Source of the DNA: Amylostereum areolatum
Lineage: Eukaryota > Basidiomycota > Agaricomycetes > Russulales > Stereaceae
Direction: 5' to 3'
Length of the DNA stretch: 64,000 nucleotides
Assembly: GCA_012932865.1 (NCBI GenBank)
Contig: SAXG01000001.1
Location: 857,693 to 921,692, forward strand
Position 1 is the first letter of the stretch, and every line of letters starts with the position of its first letter. A program made the translations under genes and the position numbers. Below the pieces are notes generated by a model. That model was not told where the DNA came from and made no database searches. It worked only from the letters and a program-made list of their open reading frames with translations. This document shows, one piece after another, positions 19,184-30,212 of this stretch.

Positions 19184-22100
19184 ATGGGCGCTGACCCCCG
19201 TTTCCCTGCTATGGCTCCAGAGAAGAGTCCTGACCACAGTATGAGTATCGTCATCGTGGGCGCAGGGTGAGTGCATACATTTGAGAAACATCTCACTGGA
19301 TTGTCGCTTACACCACCAGCAGATCCTTCAGCTTCATTCCGATATCATGCCCCTGAGTGTGATGCTAGCGTGACACCGGATGGAATCCAAAAATGTCATG
19401 CTGATATCAGACTCAACGGGCTCCCTTGGGTCGGAAGCTGAGTTCCTTCGGATTCAATCCAATTATCTTACTAAGCTCGTCAAGGAGCAATCGGCGGGAT
19501 GCTGGCTCAAATCATGCTTATCGCAATCTTATCATCCCAATGTGGAAGCAAACAAAGCATCCTTTAATACAAAGAGAGACGCGGTGGAGCGCTGCGTCAC
19601 GTCACGACACAAACCGCGAGACAAGTGAGCTTTCTGATTGGTTGTGGGACAACAGCCACGTCATCGTAACGCGACACGTGACAGGTCGCGTTGACAAATG
19701 CACGTGGCTGCTTGCGTCATCCTAGGCTTGCGCGTCGGCCGGGTCGCCGCGTCGCTCTTCGTCTTGACCTCCACCACGTACTTGGCCACCGTCATACCTT
19801 CCCACTCTCTATGGCACCTCTACGCACCGCCGTTAGCGTCAAAGTAGCCTCCATGGCACAGCCCTACTTATACCTTTTACTTTGTATATCAGAAAACAAA
19901 TTCAAATCAATTTTCCTCCAAAGCAATGTTTGTGCAGCAACACGGACGTGTTTTGTCGCTTCGGTCACGATGACCGCGTCGCTCCCACCCCCCCTGATTG
20001 GATTTATTTATATATCTAGAGATTTTTCGGGAAATTTCCTCGGTGCTCGGATGAGGCGTGGTGGTCCCGAGCTCGAGTGATGTACGACACGACACGACCC
20101 GACACGACACAGTACAGCACACCCTGTCATCTGCATCCAGTGCATCTCGGTGCATTCATCTGGATCATGTGCGCATTTTCTTTCTCTCTTGCGAGACGAA
20201 CTGACATGTACTATTTGTGCAGAAGAATCTATGCGAGTTGGGGGTGACATTGGCTGGCCATTGGGATGGTGCACCGAGCAGGAACGCAGGTCCACTGATT
20301 CCGTCCAAGATGCAGCCCCCAGAAACAGTGCCCATTCAACCTCCTCGCAAGCGAACGAGAACACGGCCGTCCAGGTATGACTGACCTTAACAAACTGATC
20401 AATGTCCTTGCTTACTATATTGTTGTCTACAGCTTTCCTCGGCTGACGCCATTGGCCACCGCCGGTCTTGAGTGCGAGCACAACGACATCCTCAGGATCC
20501 TGAAGGTCCGCAACAGCATTGTATTGTGTCGTCCACGTCCGAATCAACGACAGGCGACACGATAATGCAAGAACCCAACCAACCAGCAAGCCTCGAACGG
20601 AGCTTTCATAGATGGTACGTGCATACAGTATCAATCAATGTGATAGTAAAGGCTTTACTGATCCTTTTGTTATCCATATCACAGGTGATATGTCCTCATC
20701 GACATTGCATATTCGCAGGCCTACTCGGCCCTCAGCGACTTGCTTCCTACGCCCCCAAGGACTCCAGCTCTGAACCCTCAAGGAACAGAACAACCCACTC
20801 TGCTATCGAAATGGCAGATTGCCAAGAGAGCCCGACACGAGCGAGAGCATTTGGGACCGTCACAAACCCCTCTAGGCATCCCGGCTACAGTTTTCCTACT
20901 ATCGGACTGCGAGTTGAATCTTCTACACTTCATGCTTAGTACTTAGTTATGCTTATTTGTTGCTTATTTGAATACAATCACCACAGCCTTGCTACTTGAA
21001 TGAGTGCAATGCATGGGTCTATGCTAGTCGTAATATATATATCATTCCGAGAACTACCATACAAAGTACATGGGGGGTGTTACAGGATGTCTACGGGTCC
21101 AAAAGGAGGAATGAAAAATGAATTAGAGTGTGTTACCTGGCATGCCAGCAAAACGGGATTGAGATAACCTAGCAAGTGCCAGCGAGCAAAAACCAGAGAC
21201 CCAGGGGGACCGAGAGCGAGGAGCGAGACGACAACCACAGGCCAAGACTGCAAGCAAAGACCGAGACCGCGAGTAGAGACCAAGAACACGAGGAAAGACC
21301 GAGAGCAAAGCCCATAAGTGCGAAAGAGCCCTCGGCAACAAGAGATCCCCAGGGGTACTAGTAGGGCCTATGCATGAGTGGCGTGGTGAGACAGACGAGC
21401 AGGAAGTGAGAGATACTAACACGCACCCAGGCTGTTGTCTCAATGCTACTCATGCTCATGAGAGAGCGGGCTGGAGACCTCGACATTGATGTGAGCGAAG
21501 GGGAAAGGGTGGGGTGGTCAAAGCCCACTCTTTGAGGAGATTCCGATATGTGATTCCGGTCTCGAAATCAGCTATACCGGGGTCTCCAGTGGTAGATGAG
21601 ATGCTGTGGCCAGGTGGAGGGAGTTGACGTTGAGCGGTGGAGGTGGTGAGAGGAAACAAGAACGACACCGCGCGACGACGAAAATTGACATTGCTTACAT
21701 AATCGACTTCAGACTCATCGCGCGGGGACTCCGTTCTTTCCACTTCTTACAAATGCCAGTGAAATGGGCTTGAAACCGACGGACCAGCTTGTGCTCACGC
21801 TGACTTTGGCGTGGAATTGGCTTACACTGACGGAAAAGCGGGATGGAACTCGAATCAGGGGTTTAGATTCAAGCTGACGTGAAGCCAGCGTGAACCTCCG
21901 GTCACGCCATTCGACTCACCCCAACTGGCCATCATAGATTGATGCTGAGGCAACTGCTGGTGGTGTACTATTTGGCATCGTAATTTAAAGGCTGTCCGGG
22001 ATCGGCATGGGCGCGGCTCTCAGGAGGCGGTGGGACTTCGACGATTTCGTTGTGCGTCTTTTTCATAGAGGAAGTGGTCAGACGAGTCTCAGTTATACAG

Positions 22101-24223
22101 ATTTTTGATAGAGGCTCCGATATCGGTGGAACATGGAGGGTGCGTCAATGTGTAAACGTCCGTTTACGTTCATTGCTAATCCCGCATAGGACAACATCTA
22201 CCCGGTACTGGTTATCCTTTCTTCGTGAATATTCTGGCCTCAAACTGATATCAAGTCCGCTCCAGGGATGCGCCTCTGACGTTCCGATTCATGCGTACTC
22301 ATACTCAACGGACCCCAAACCGGATTGGAACATGTCGCATGGCCTCCAAGGAGAAATCCATGATTATCTCTCGAGCATCGTGACCAAGTACGGACTTCGT
22401 TCGCACTGTGTCCTGAACACCGTCGTCGACTCCGCGGACTGGGACACCACGCACAACCTCTGGATTGTGCAGACAAGGAACACACAGTCGAGAGAGATTA
22501 CTTTTACGAGGGCAAAAATAGTCATCACGGCCATAGGAGTCTTGGCTGACCCACACATACCGAAGTATCTTGGCTCAGAATCGTTCAAGGGGCCGACCTT
22601 TCACTCGGCGCGATGGAGGAACGACGTTGACTTGCACGGAAAGCGCGTTGCGATCATTGGGAATGGTAGTTCAGGGTGCGTGTGCTCTCGTGCTTGCGGT
22701 TCAGGGGTTTCTCATGTCAAACAGGGTACAAGTCGCACCCAATGTCGCGAAAGACCCTACCACCGATGTCGTCCACTTCTGTCGCACACCTGTGTGGTTC
22801 GTCGATGGCGTACGTCTCGAGTCATAGATACTTAGGAAACCCTCACTCATAATACCTTTAGACCCACGTCCCCTATTCACCGACTTGGAAATGGATATAC
22901 GCTCATGTTCCATTTGCTCTCTTCCTTCATCGATGGAAACTGCATATCATGGTAACAGCGTGTTTCTTTGCCTGTCGGATTTCTTACGAATCTGCTGTAG
23001 TCTGATTCTCAGTTCGTCTATTATCTTGGAGAGAATCCGTGGTTGAACAGAAGAATGGCAAAGGTGAGTCGCGTCTCTCTTCCTGCTCATGGCGTTATAT
23101 ATAAAACTTCACCGCAGGTCATGAGGACGTACATCACAACAAATGCGCCGAAAGAATACCATAACAAGATGATCCCAACCTATCGCAAGTATCGTCACTT
23201 TCCCGGCCTCGATCCTTTGCTCACCGTTGACAACAGCGGTTGGTTGTAAGCGCCTCGCTCGGGATAACGGATACCTGGCCAGTCTCCATAGGCCAAACAT
23301 GCACATGAACTGGGATGGAATCCAATATTTTACCGAAGATGGGATTGTGACCAACGCTGGTATGTATTCCCATTCTTCTTAAACAAGTCACTTATGACTC
23401 CTCCCAGGCGATCACCTACCTTTCGACGCCGTCATATATGCCACCGGCTTCGTAACTGTACTGCGATATTTCCTTTGGACTGAACGCAACTCATGTTTAT
23501 GCAAAGGATCGATTCCCAATCAACGTCCGCGGCAGGCTAGGGTCGACTCTATTGGAGTATTACGACCAGAACGGTGGCCCGACCGCATACATGGGAAGTA
23601 CTGCGCCAGGGTTTCCCAATTTTTTCACTATCATGGGTACGATCCTTTTTATCATCAATTCAACCATCTGTTCGACGCACTCTTAGGACCTAACTTAACC
23701 ACTGGACATACCTCTGTCGTGTTTGCACAAGAGGTCCAGGTGCTGTCTTCACTTTTCTGAAGGCAGGGATTGTGAAGACTTACTTTGGTTACAGTTCAGC
23801 TATGCGCTTAAGCTCATGAAACCTATTGTCGACGGTACCCTGACGACCTTCGAGCCAACTTCGGCAGCGACGGACGAGTACAACAACTGGCTCCAACGTC
23901 GTCTCGTCAATTCGGTGTACACCCAGTGCCATTCCTGGTACCGAGCTGGTTCCGATGGTAGTGGCAAGATCTTCAGCAAATTCCCTGGCCCTTTGACGTT
24001 GTTTTGGTGGTTCGTTCGCTCACCTAGGTGGCAAGACTACACCGTCGATGGCCCGGGTAGGGCGTCTTGGCAGCGAAAGGGGAAGATCATTGCTGTTGTG
24101 CGTACAGCAGCGGTAGTAACTGGAATTGGCGCTGTTGGGTTGGGTTTACTGGCTCCTGGGAAGGGGTGGATGTCTCCGGCGGATACTGTGCGCTTTCTTC
24201 TCTCTAGTTTGAGGCTAGGGTGA
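19184..24223 (+). CDS. Baeyer-Villiger-type FAD monooxygenase, first intron interrupted by an insertion
   Basis: These flavoproteins use NADPH and O2 to oxidise ketones or other small molecules. Exon 1 (19184-19266) encodes the start of the FAD fold, MSIVIVGAG, and ends in phase 2. Exon 2 (21991-22051) completes it in frame as [20 protein letters not shown]. Next come [31 protein letters not shown], the Baeyer-Villiger fingerprint [11 protein letters not shown], the NADPH motif [22 protein letters not shown], the AVIYATGF motif, and a C-terminal part with a possible membrane segment. The stop is at 24221-24223. All FAD and NADPH motifs are intact. One intron of only 37 nt (about 23248-23284) is needed. 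The 2,724-nt first intron is exceptional; see the mobile element inside it. Substrate unknown. Confidence 0.82.
19311..19339 (+). repeat. Left terminal inverted repeat
   Basis: It begins CACCACCAGCAG and pairs with the right end. The first 12 positions are identical, and a second conserved block TCAGC-n-TCA-n-TC follows. Confidence 0.75.
20223..20565 (+). CDS. Gene-like segment inside the transposon, function unknown
   Basis: Two open segments, 20223-20374 and 20433-20565, join in phase across a well-formed 58-nt intron (GTATGA donor, CTTAC branch-like motif, CTACAG acceptor). The joined frame contains a basic run [11 protein letters not shown] and then [20 protein letters not shown], with the stop at 20563-20565. 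A further intron-like segment (20169-20222) precedes it and another (20615-20684) follows in the downstream frames, so the model may be longer. I do not recognise a family. It may be a captured host gene fragment or the element's own decayed gene. The start codon is not established. Confidence 0.35.
21937..21965 (-). repeat. Right terminal inverted repeat
   Basis: Its reverse complement begins CACCACCAGCAG and matches the left end at 24 of 29 positions. Confidence 0.75.
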
Positions 24224-24390
24224 TCAACAGTTTCGTACACACTACATTAGACCTCGAGACAGGTGCTTTGCCATTGTCTACGAGTTATTTACCTCGGATT
24301 GAGGACGTTTGTGTTTGAGGACGTGTGAACTCGTGCGCAGGCGCCGCGTCAGTTATCGATCGACGGTCACGTTCCTCGGAGTCGTCCAGC

Positions 24391-26829
24391 ATGCTCCGTC
24401 TTATCCCCCGCAGAGGGGTCAACTTCATCTGTAGTCGCACCCATTCTGTCCACACACATCGAGCCATGTCTTCCGCAAGGTCCATCTTCGTTCTCCCTCA
24501 CGACCCAGCATCCTCTCCCGCAGCGTCCGACAAGGGACCCGGTGACATTGATCGAAGGAGCCTTTGGGAAAGTGCACCCACAGGAACCAAGCCGGCCAAA
24601 GTTGGTACAACACGCGTATTTTACGGCCAGGATACAGCGGCCGTCGTAACTCTCGGCGAGAACTTCTCTAAGAAGGGGGGCGCGGAGCGTCGTGAACTCG
24701 TGAGGAAGGCTGTCGGGAGCGGCGTGAAACAAGCCAAAGCACTCGGAGATGAGCAAAAGACGGTCACTGTAGATGCGTCGGCGGACCCACAGGCTGCAGG
24801 TGTGTACGCTATAGAAATGCGTTCAATTTTTGTATTAACGTCGAGGGACCGTGGTAGCTGTGGCAGCCTACTTGGCCAAGTATAAGTTTACACTCAAAAC
24901 TTCCCCACCGTCCTCGTTCCATCCTGGTAACAAAGACGCCGTGTTGGAAAACATCTCTTTCGAACCTTTCCAAGCATCTAAGGAATGGGATGAGGGCGTC
25001 GTAGTGGCCAAGGCGCAAAACCTTGCGAGGACGGTACGTATGACCTCGCTATCTGTATCCGTGCACACCAAACTAAATCCAAACCAACGTCATATGTAGC
25101 TCACGGAGCTTCCTGCTAATCTGTTGACACCCACGGTATGTCGATAGGTCACGTTCACGCTGAAGTTTACTCACGCGCGTTTCGTTTTGCGGTTATGTAG
25201 GCGTTCACAGAACGCGTCAAGGCGGAATTCGCGAACGTCCCTGACACTCAAATCACTGTCTATGACGAAGGTGTGGATATCTCGCTCAGTTAACATATAA
25301 AAAACTCACATCGTGCGATTTTACCTCCCTCTCTCAGAATGGGCCGCTGAAAAGGGCATGGTGCGTTTACGTTGTGAAATCGCTTGGACTGCTTGCTTAA
25401 CGGACCTTCGCAGAATACCTTCCTTTCTGTGACGAAGGGAACCTCCGAGCCTGCGAAGTTCCTCGAGATGTGCGCATATCTCCCTTGTGAGAATACGCTA
25501 GCATTTCTTTACTTACGATATTCACAGCCACTATAATGGCGCCCCTAGAGACGTCCAGCCTCTCGCATTTGTAGGCAAGGGGATCACGTTCGACTCGGGA
25601 GGAATTAGCATCAAGCCTTCAGCGGTAAGCGTGCTTCCCCGTCTGTATTCAATGGCATTCTCACTCTATTACGCTAGGGGATGAAACTTATGCGTGGCGA
25701 TATGGGCAAGTTTCTGAAGGTCTGAACCGTACTGTAGACCTAACGTTGGTTTCACTCTTAGGTGGTGCGGCGGCTGTTGTGGCCGCGACGTTGGCCATCG
25801 CGCAGCTGAGGCTCCCGTGAGTCTCCGTACCCCACCCCTTATCCCTATCGTAATATTTAACTCAACCACCACTTGCACAGGATCAACGTCGTGACCGTCA
25901 CACCCCTTTGCGAGAACATGCCTGGGCCTAGCGCCAACAAGCCTGGTGATATGTATGTTATTTCCCCCTGTGTCCTTGTGCCGTGCTAATGCAAGCGTCC
26001 GACGTAGTATCTACGCAATGAACGGGAAGTCTGTCGAGGTCGACAACACCGATGCCGAAGGTCGTCTGATTCTTTCGGATGCGCTGTACTACACGTCGAC
26101 GACATTTAAGCCCCACACGCTAATCGACGCTGCAACGCTTACTGGGTAGGTCGCCCCTTTTCAAGCTCGCGTGTAATAGGCCTGTTGACTCGGCCGCATC
26201 TAGTGCTATGGATATTGCCCTTGGCGAGATCTTCACGGGCGTGTTTACGGTATGTTCCTGGTCGAGTATCTAGACGGGGTTCCTTCACTGGTGTATGTTT
26301 TAGAATTCCGACGAGTTGTGGAATGAGTTGCACGAAGCAGGTGAGACGGAGTATGACCGCTTCTGGCGGATGCCGATAGACGAGGACTACGGTCCGCAAA
26401 TATACTCGTCCAATGCCGATCTGTGTAACGTAAGGGACCTTTCTCTTTCGCCTTGACATACGTCGTTGACTGGATGCCCTGCCTTGTTCATATGTAGACT
26501 GGAGGACGTCCGGCTGGCTCATGCACAGCGGCACTGTTCCTCAAGGCGTTTGTGGATGGCATCGAGCCAAAGGAGGGTGAGGACGAGCCCGCGCTGCGTT
26601 GGGCACATCTAGATATTGCGGGGACAATGGAGGTGCGCATCTCATACACTCTCGTAGGACGATTTGCTAACGTCGACGGCAGGCGACACGGCCCACACCG
26701 TACATGGAGACGGGTATGACAGGGCGGCCTGTGAGGTGTGTTTATACGCCATGGCCTCTTGATTTTGACTTGCTGATCACTTCGCATAGGGCTCTCGTTG
26801 AGTGGGCAAAGAGGCTGGGGAAAAACTAG
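24391..26829 (+). CDS. Leucine aminopeptidase, peptidase family M17
   Basis: This is a two-zinc aminopeptidase that removes N-terminal residues from peptides, usually as a hexamer. The start at 24391 gives [20 protein letters not shown], an Arg-rich leader that may target mitochondria; an internal start [13 protein letters not shown] could give a cytosolic form. Many short exons follow. Catalytic landmarks are in order: [22 protein letters not shown] (zinc ligands and catalytic lysine), [18 protein letters not shown], the signature [16 protein letters not shown] (zinc ligands, catalytic Arg), [31 protein letters not shown] and [10 protein letters not shown]. The stop is at 26827-26829. All metal ligands are present. 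It is convergent with the PIG-U gene, whose stop lies 165 nt away. Confidence 0.9.
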
Positions 26830-26993
26830 TCATGATCCCTATTACTAAAATCCCTGTGTTGCTCTAATTATTCCCTACACATTCTGCTTGGACGAGGAAG
26901 CCCGCACTGGTGGATAAATATAATCATCGAATAAAATCTTACAGCACCATGATCCAAAATCCTAATACAGGCAACGCGAACACGCGTACGGGT

Positions 26994-28571
26994 CTACTCC
27001 TGCACGACGACGGCAATCTTGTTGTCCGGTTCACCAACAGCAACCCTCAGCCCGGCCCAAACCGCATCAAGGAGCCCTCCACCGTTGGCAAGACCCAGGA
27101 CGAGCGTACTTGCGTAAAAGAAATTTGCATTGCCCGTTCCCGCGCCGACCCAAAGGTGGTGGAAAAGTGGGAGAAGCAATGAAGCGTGCAGGTGGAGGAG
27201 CACCGTCACGGGGGCGTAACGCAGGTCTATGTGATCATGAGAAACTTGGGGAGGACAGAAATAGGGAGACCTTACGCGGGTAGATCTCTGGGAAGAGAGC
27301 GAACATGGATAGAAATAATCCGGGATCAGCTAGAGTAATGTATGGCTTGAAAGCAGCGAGGACGCCTATGAGGAGGAAAGCAGCGTATAATGGGTCGTGT
27401 CTGTGAATCCATCTGTCAGCTGGAATTCTTCTGGAAAGACGGAAGGGTAAGCATTACTGGAACTTGATGCAGAGTGGGGCGACGTAGATGAGGAGGTGAA
27501 CCTATGCGGCAAAATGAGAAGTTCAAACGAATAAACCTGAATGCAGAGATGACACACAGAAAAGACCATGAGGAAGAAAGGCCGAAAATGGTCGAACATC
27601 TCGGTGAAGAAATACCACCAAAGTCCAGGATTGGGGGTCAGATCTGGGAGGGTGAACCTGTCGATGGATCATGAACCCTGACTCCGATTTGTGGATTAAA
27701 AGACACCCTACCCTGCACCCCAGGTGCTTAGCATCCATCCCCACCCTCCCGACACGAGCGTAGAGACGAAGGCGAGGGCGACGAAATACGCGATAAACTC
27801 TAGGGACAGGGCAAACGAGCCACGCATATTTCCTGCAAAAGGTTTAGGTGATGCGAGTGCCGAGTGAGGAGAGGAGAGGAGGAGCAAGATGGTTGGGGGT
27901 AGGAGTAGGATTAAGTAGAGGGAGAGATGAGCACTGAATGCTAACGCAAGCAGCGCGGGGGAAGCGCGTCGATGCGCTGCAAAGGCAAGAGCTACGAGGA
28001 TGAGAGTAGTCTCGAAAGTGGAGGTGGAGAGGGCGAGAGAGGGAAGAAGTAGGTAGGGATTGAATAAGTAACTGTGGAAGAGTTAGTATAAGCAAGTGCA
28101 CATCAGGAAAGTGTGCGTACGGTGAGGCAAATGATGCATCGTTTTTCTGAGTATTACTCCGAGCTTTCCAGATGGCAGAGAGAGCCCACGCGCCCGCGGC
28201 ATCGGACAGCGCGCATAAGACCGAATAGAAGGTTTCTGACTCCGGGAGGAGTGTGGAGAACAACGAGAGGAAGAGCGGAGACTAGTATCTTGATCAGAAC
28301 GCGTAATTGAGAGGGTAGAACAGGGCGTACATGTCGGAATGTCCCACCAGAGTACGGATCTATGCCATGCTGGAAAAGATATATGCCTTCACGCACTGTG
28401 GGAGGTGAGTACGCGGTACGGAGAAGAGCAGTAGGACGTACGACGCGCGTATGAGGTGAGCGGGGAAACGAGCTGGTCGTTGTCCTTAAGATATGAAGGA
28501 ATTGGGGAGAAAGACAAGAGGAGACGTGCAGGCAAGAGAATTGCAAGCACCAGTACGGCGTGGTCCGCCAT
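26994..28571 (-). CDS. GPI transamidase subunit PIG-U
   Basis: PIG-U (yeast Gab1) is a multi-span ER membrane subunit of the complex that attaches GPI anchors to proteins. The first exon begins [20 protein letters not shown]. After [11 protein letters not shown] comes an intron and then [20 protein letters not shown], matching the family segment that ends in GxSPYSG. Later exons encode further hydrophobic spans, including [20 protein letters not shown] and [20 protein letters not shown]. The last encodes [39 protein letters not shown] and a short tail (stop 26994-26996). Segment order and the NANFFYA motif near the C-terminus are characteristic. Several internal intron ends (27240-28400) were inferred only roughly. 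Confidence 0.8.
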
Positions 28572-30212
28572 GGACGCGTTGACGGTCGCGGCGCACGTCT
28601 AGCGCACGTCAGGCGTCGAGGTGAGCTCGCTCGGCTCCCACGATGGCGTTGCTTTGCAACCACGATGCGGTTCACATATCTTTTCCCAACGGAATCGTAA
28701 TGTCTTCTGTTCAAATGCTGAGCGCTGAAGCTGAAGCGCTGACTACGAGAGATCCTGTCTCGAACGTAGCCAGAAGAAGTTAACACAGCACTTCACCTTT
28801 TCTACTCAAGTTTCAAGTCCCTCCCACCGAATCTGTACGTATGTTTTCAACACAGACCCTATCCAGGCATATCCAGTTTCACCGCGTTTTGCGGGGTACT
28901 ACATACCAACAGCGAGTTGGCCGAAGGGATCGTCAGCCAGCACATACCTTGGGGACACGAACTGTCTGAACCACGGAAGACCATCCAGTGATGGTCTGTT
29001 ACGATTGTTGCTCGCAGATGTCGATGCACCACTGGTACGTCTCAACGATGCCGTCGTACGCCGTAAACTGTCGTGGGACCCATGGAGTTTACAACATGGA
29101 GTCCCCATATCCGTTCCATAGAAGGTCATATTTCGCCATCTGGCTTGCTACACTATCGACTCATCCCTCACATTCACCTTTCTCTCTGGACTTGCCCCAT
29201 CCTCCCGAGACGTTCTAGAGCAATCGCTAATGCTCTAGAGTTTGTTCCCTTCATATCCCAGGGTCTCCAATATACCTGGCGATTTGACGCGGGCAGATTG
29301 TTGTTGTATTGTTCAGATCCTGCGCTGGTCTTCGTCAGTGGGTATGATCGTCCCGCTGAGCGTGTACTATATAGGAGAAAATAGGGAGATGAGATGATAT
29401 TTCTTCTACTCCGCGTTTCACCACTGATAGAGGACTGTTTGAACAGAACTCAATTATCTCCTCAATGGCATTTGTACCGTGGTCAATGTATGACGACGCC
29501 CAGGTTCGGAGTATGAGATGACATTATCTGGTGTAGTGATGTGTGCAGTTTCAGCAGATCTCGCGTGCGTACCGGGTTACTAGGGCTTCTTCCATCTTCA
29601 GCTCACGACTCATAGCCGTTGCTCGTCGCCGACTGGAAGGGGCCCCGAGTGCTCCGAGTGACAGCTTGACTTTTCCCGCGAAAGATGTATGTTCGTCATT
29701 TACAACGTGCCTACAGTTCGTTCCTCAATGCTCCGTTTTTGACAGCGCTGACCACCGTGACTGATACCAGTGCATATATACCCTCAACTGCCGCAGAGAT
29801 AGCGCTCGAACGTCCCAAGATGACGGCACCGGTAGTACAAACTCAGTGCCCCGGGCTCGTAATCAACAACAGGACGGTGGCCCACCCCGTCGAAGCCAGC
29901 TTTTCTCTTCCTTGAACCCGCGTCAGCTCCGGCGCGATCACAAAGTAGCCCTTCGACATTTCCGACAGTGATACCCGCTCTAGCTAACGTCCCTACTCCG
30001 AGACAACTGATAGACTCACGACACTGTGCATCGCTACATTTCATCACTGGATGTCCTAGGTAAGCATGAACCAGACAGACTACACTGCGGCCACTGCCGT
30101 TTCATCACGATGTTGCACACCGAGTGCCAACCTCGTCCTCAGAGGATATAAACCGGGGCCCCACCTTTCGTGCTAGGGCAACTGACCCCTCCCCTTTCCT
30201 CCATCTCCCTCG
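28572..30212. other. Long intergenic region without a confident gene
   Basis: This 1.6-kb stretch holds several short frames. The most protein-like is on the + strand around 28850-29110 (segments such as YYIPTASWPKGSS and LLLADVDAPLVRLNDAVV), but I could not connect it to a start, an intron chain or a known family. Its 3' part is the promoter of the membrane protein at 30213, with a TATA-like motif at 30145-30152. Confidence 0.4.
30145..30152 (+). promoter_or_regulatory. TATA-like element
   Basis: GATATAAA lies about 60 nt upstream of the ATG at 30213, a usual distance for a fungal TATA box plus a short leader. Confidence 0.4.

Larger units (their letters stand above)
19311..21965. mobile_element. 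Putative TIR DNA transposon inserted in an intron
   Basis: Both ends start CACCACCAGCAG when read inward. Over the first 29 bp the inverted ends match at 24 positions, and a TA dinucleotide flanks each side (19309-19310 and 21966-21967), as expected for a TA target-site duplication. The element is 2,655 bp long. Precise removal, keeping one TA, restores a 67-nt intron between exons 1 and 2 of the monooxygenase gene. That is the normal intron size here, and a CTTAC branch-site-like motif lies 22 nt before the 3' AG. No transposase motif was recognised, so it is probably non-autonomous or decayed. TA duplication suggests the Tc1/mariner-pogo group, but the family is unproven. Confidence 0.72.

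Noticed and set aside
20008..20634. 208-codon open frame on the minus strand
   Set aside because: It runs antisense to intron-bearing gene-like sequence within the transposon, and its composition shows no domain.
22050..22835. Start of the monooxygenase at the first ATG-like codon near 22050
   Set aside because: The FAD-binding GxGxxG segment would be missing. Exons at 19184 and 21991 supply it in phase.
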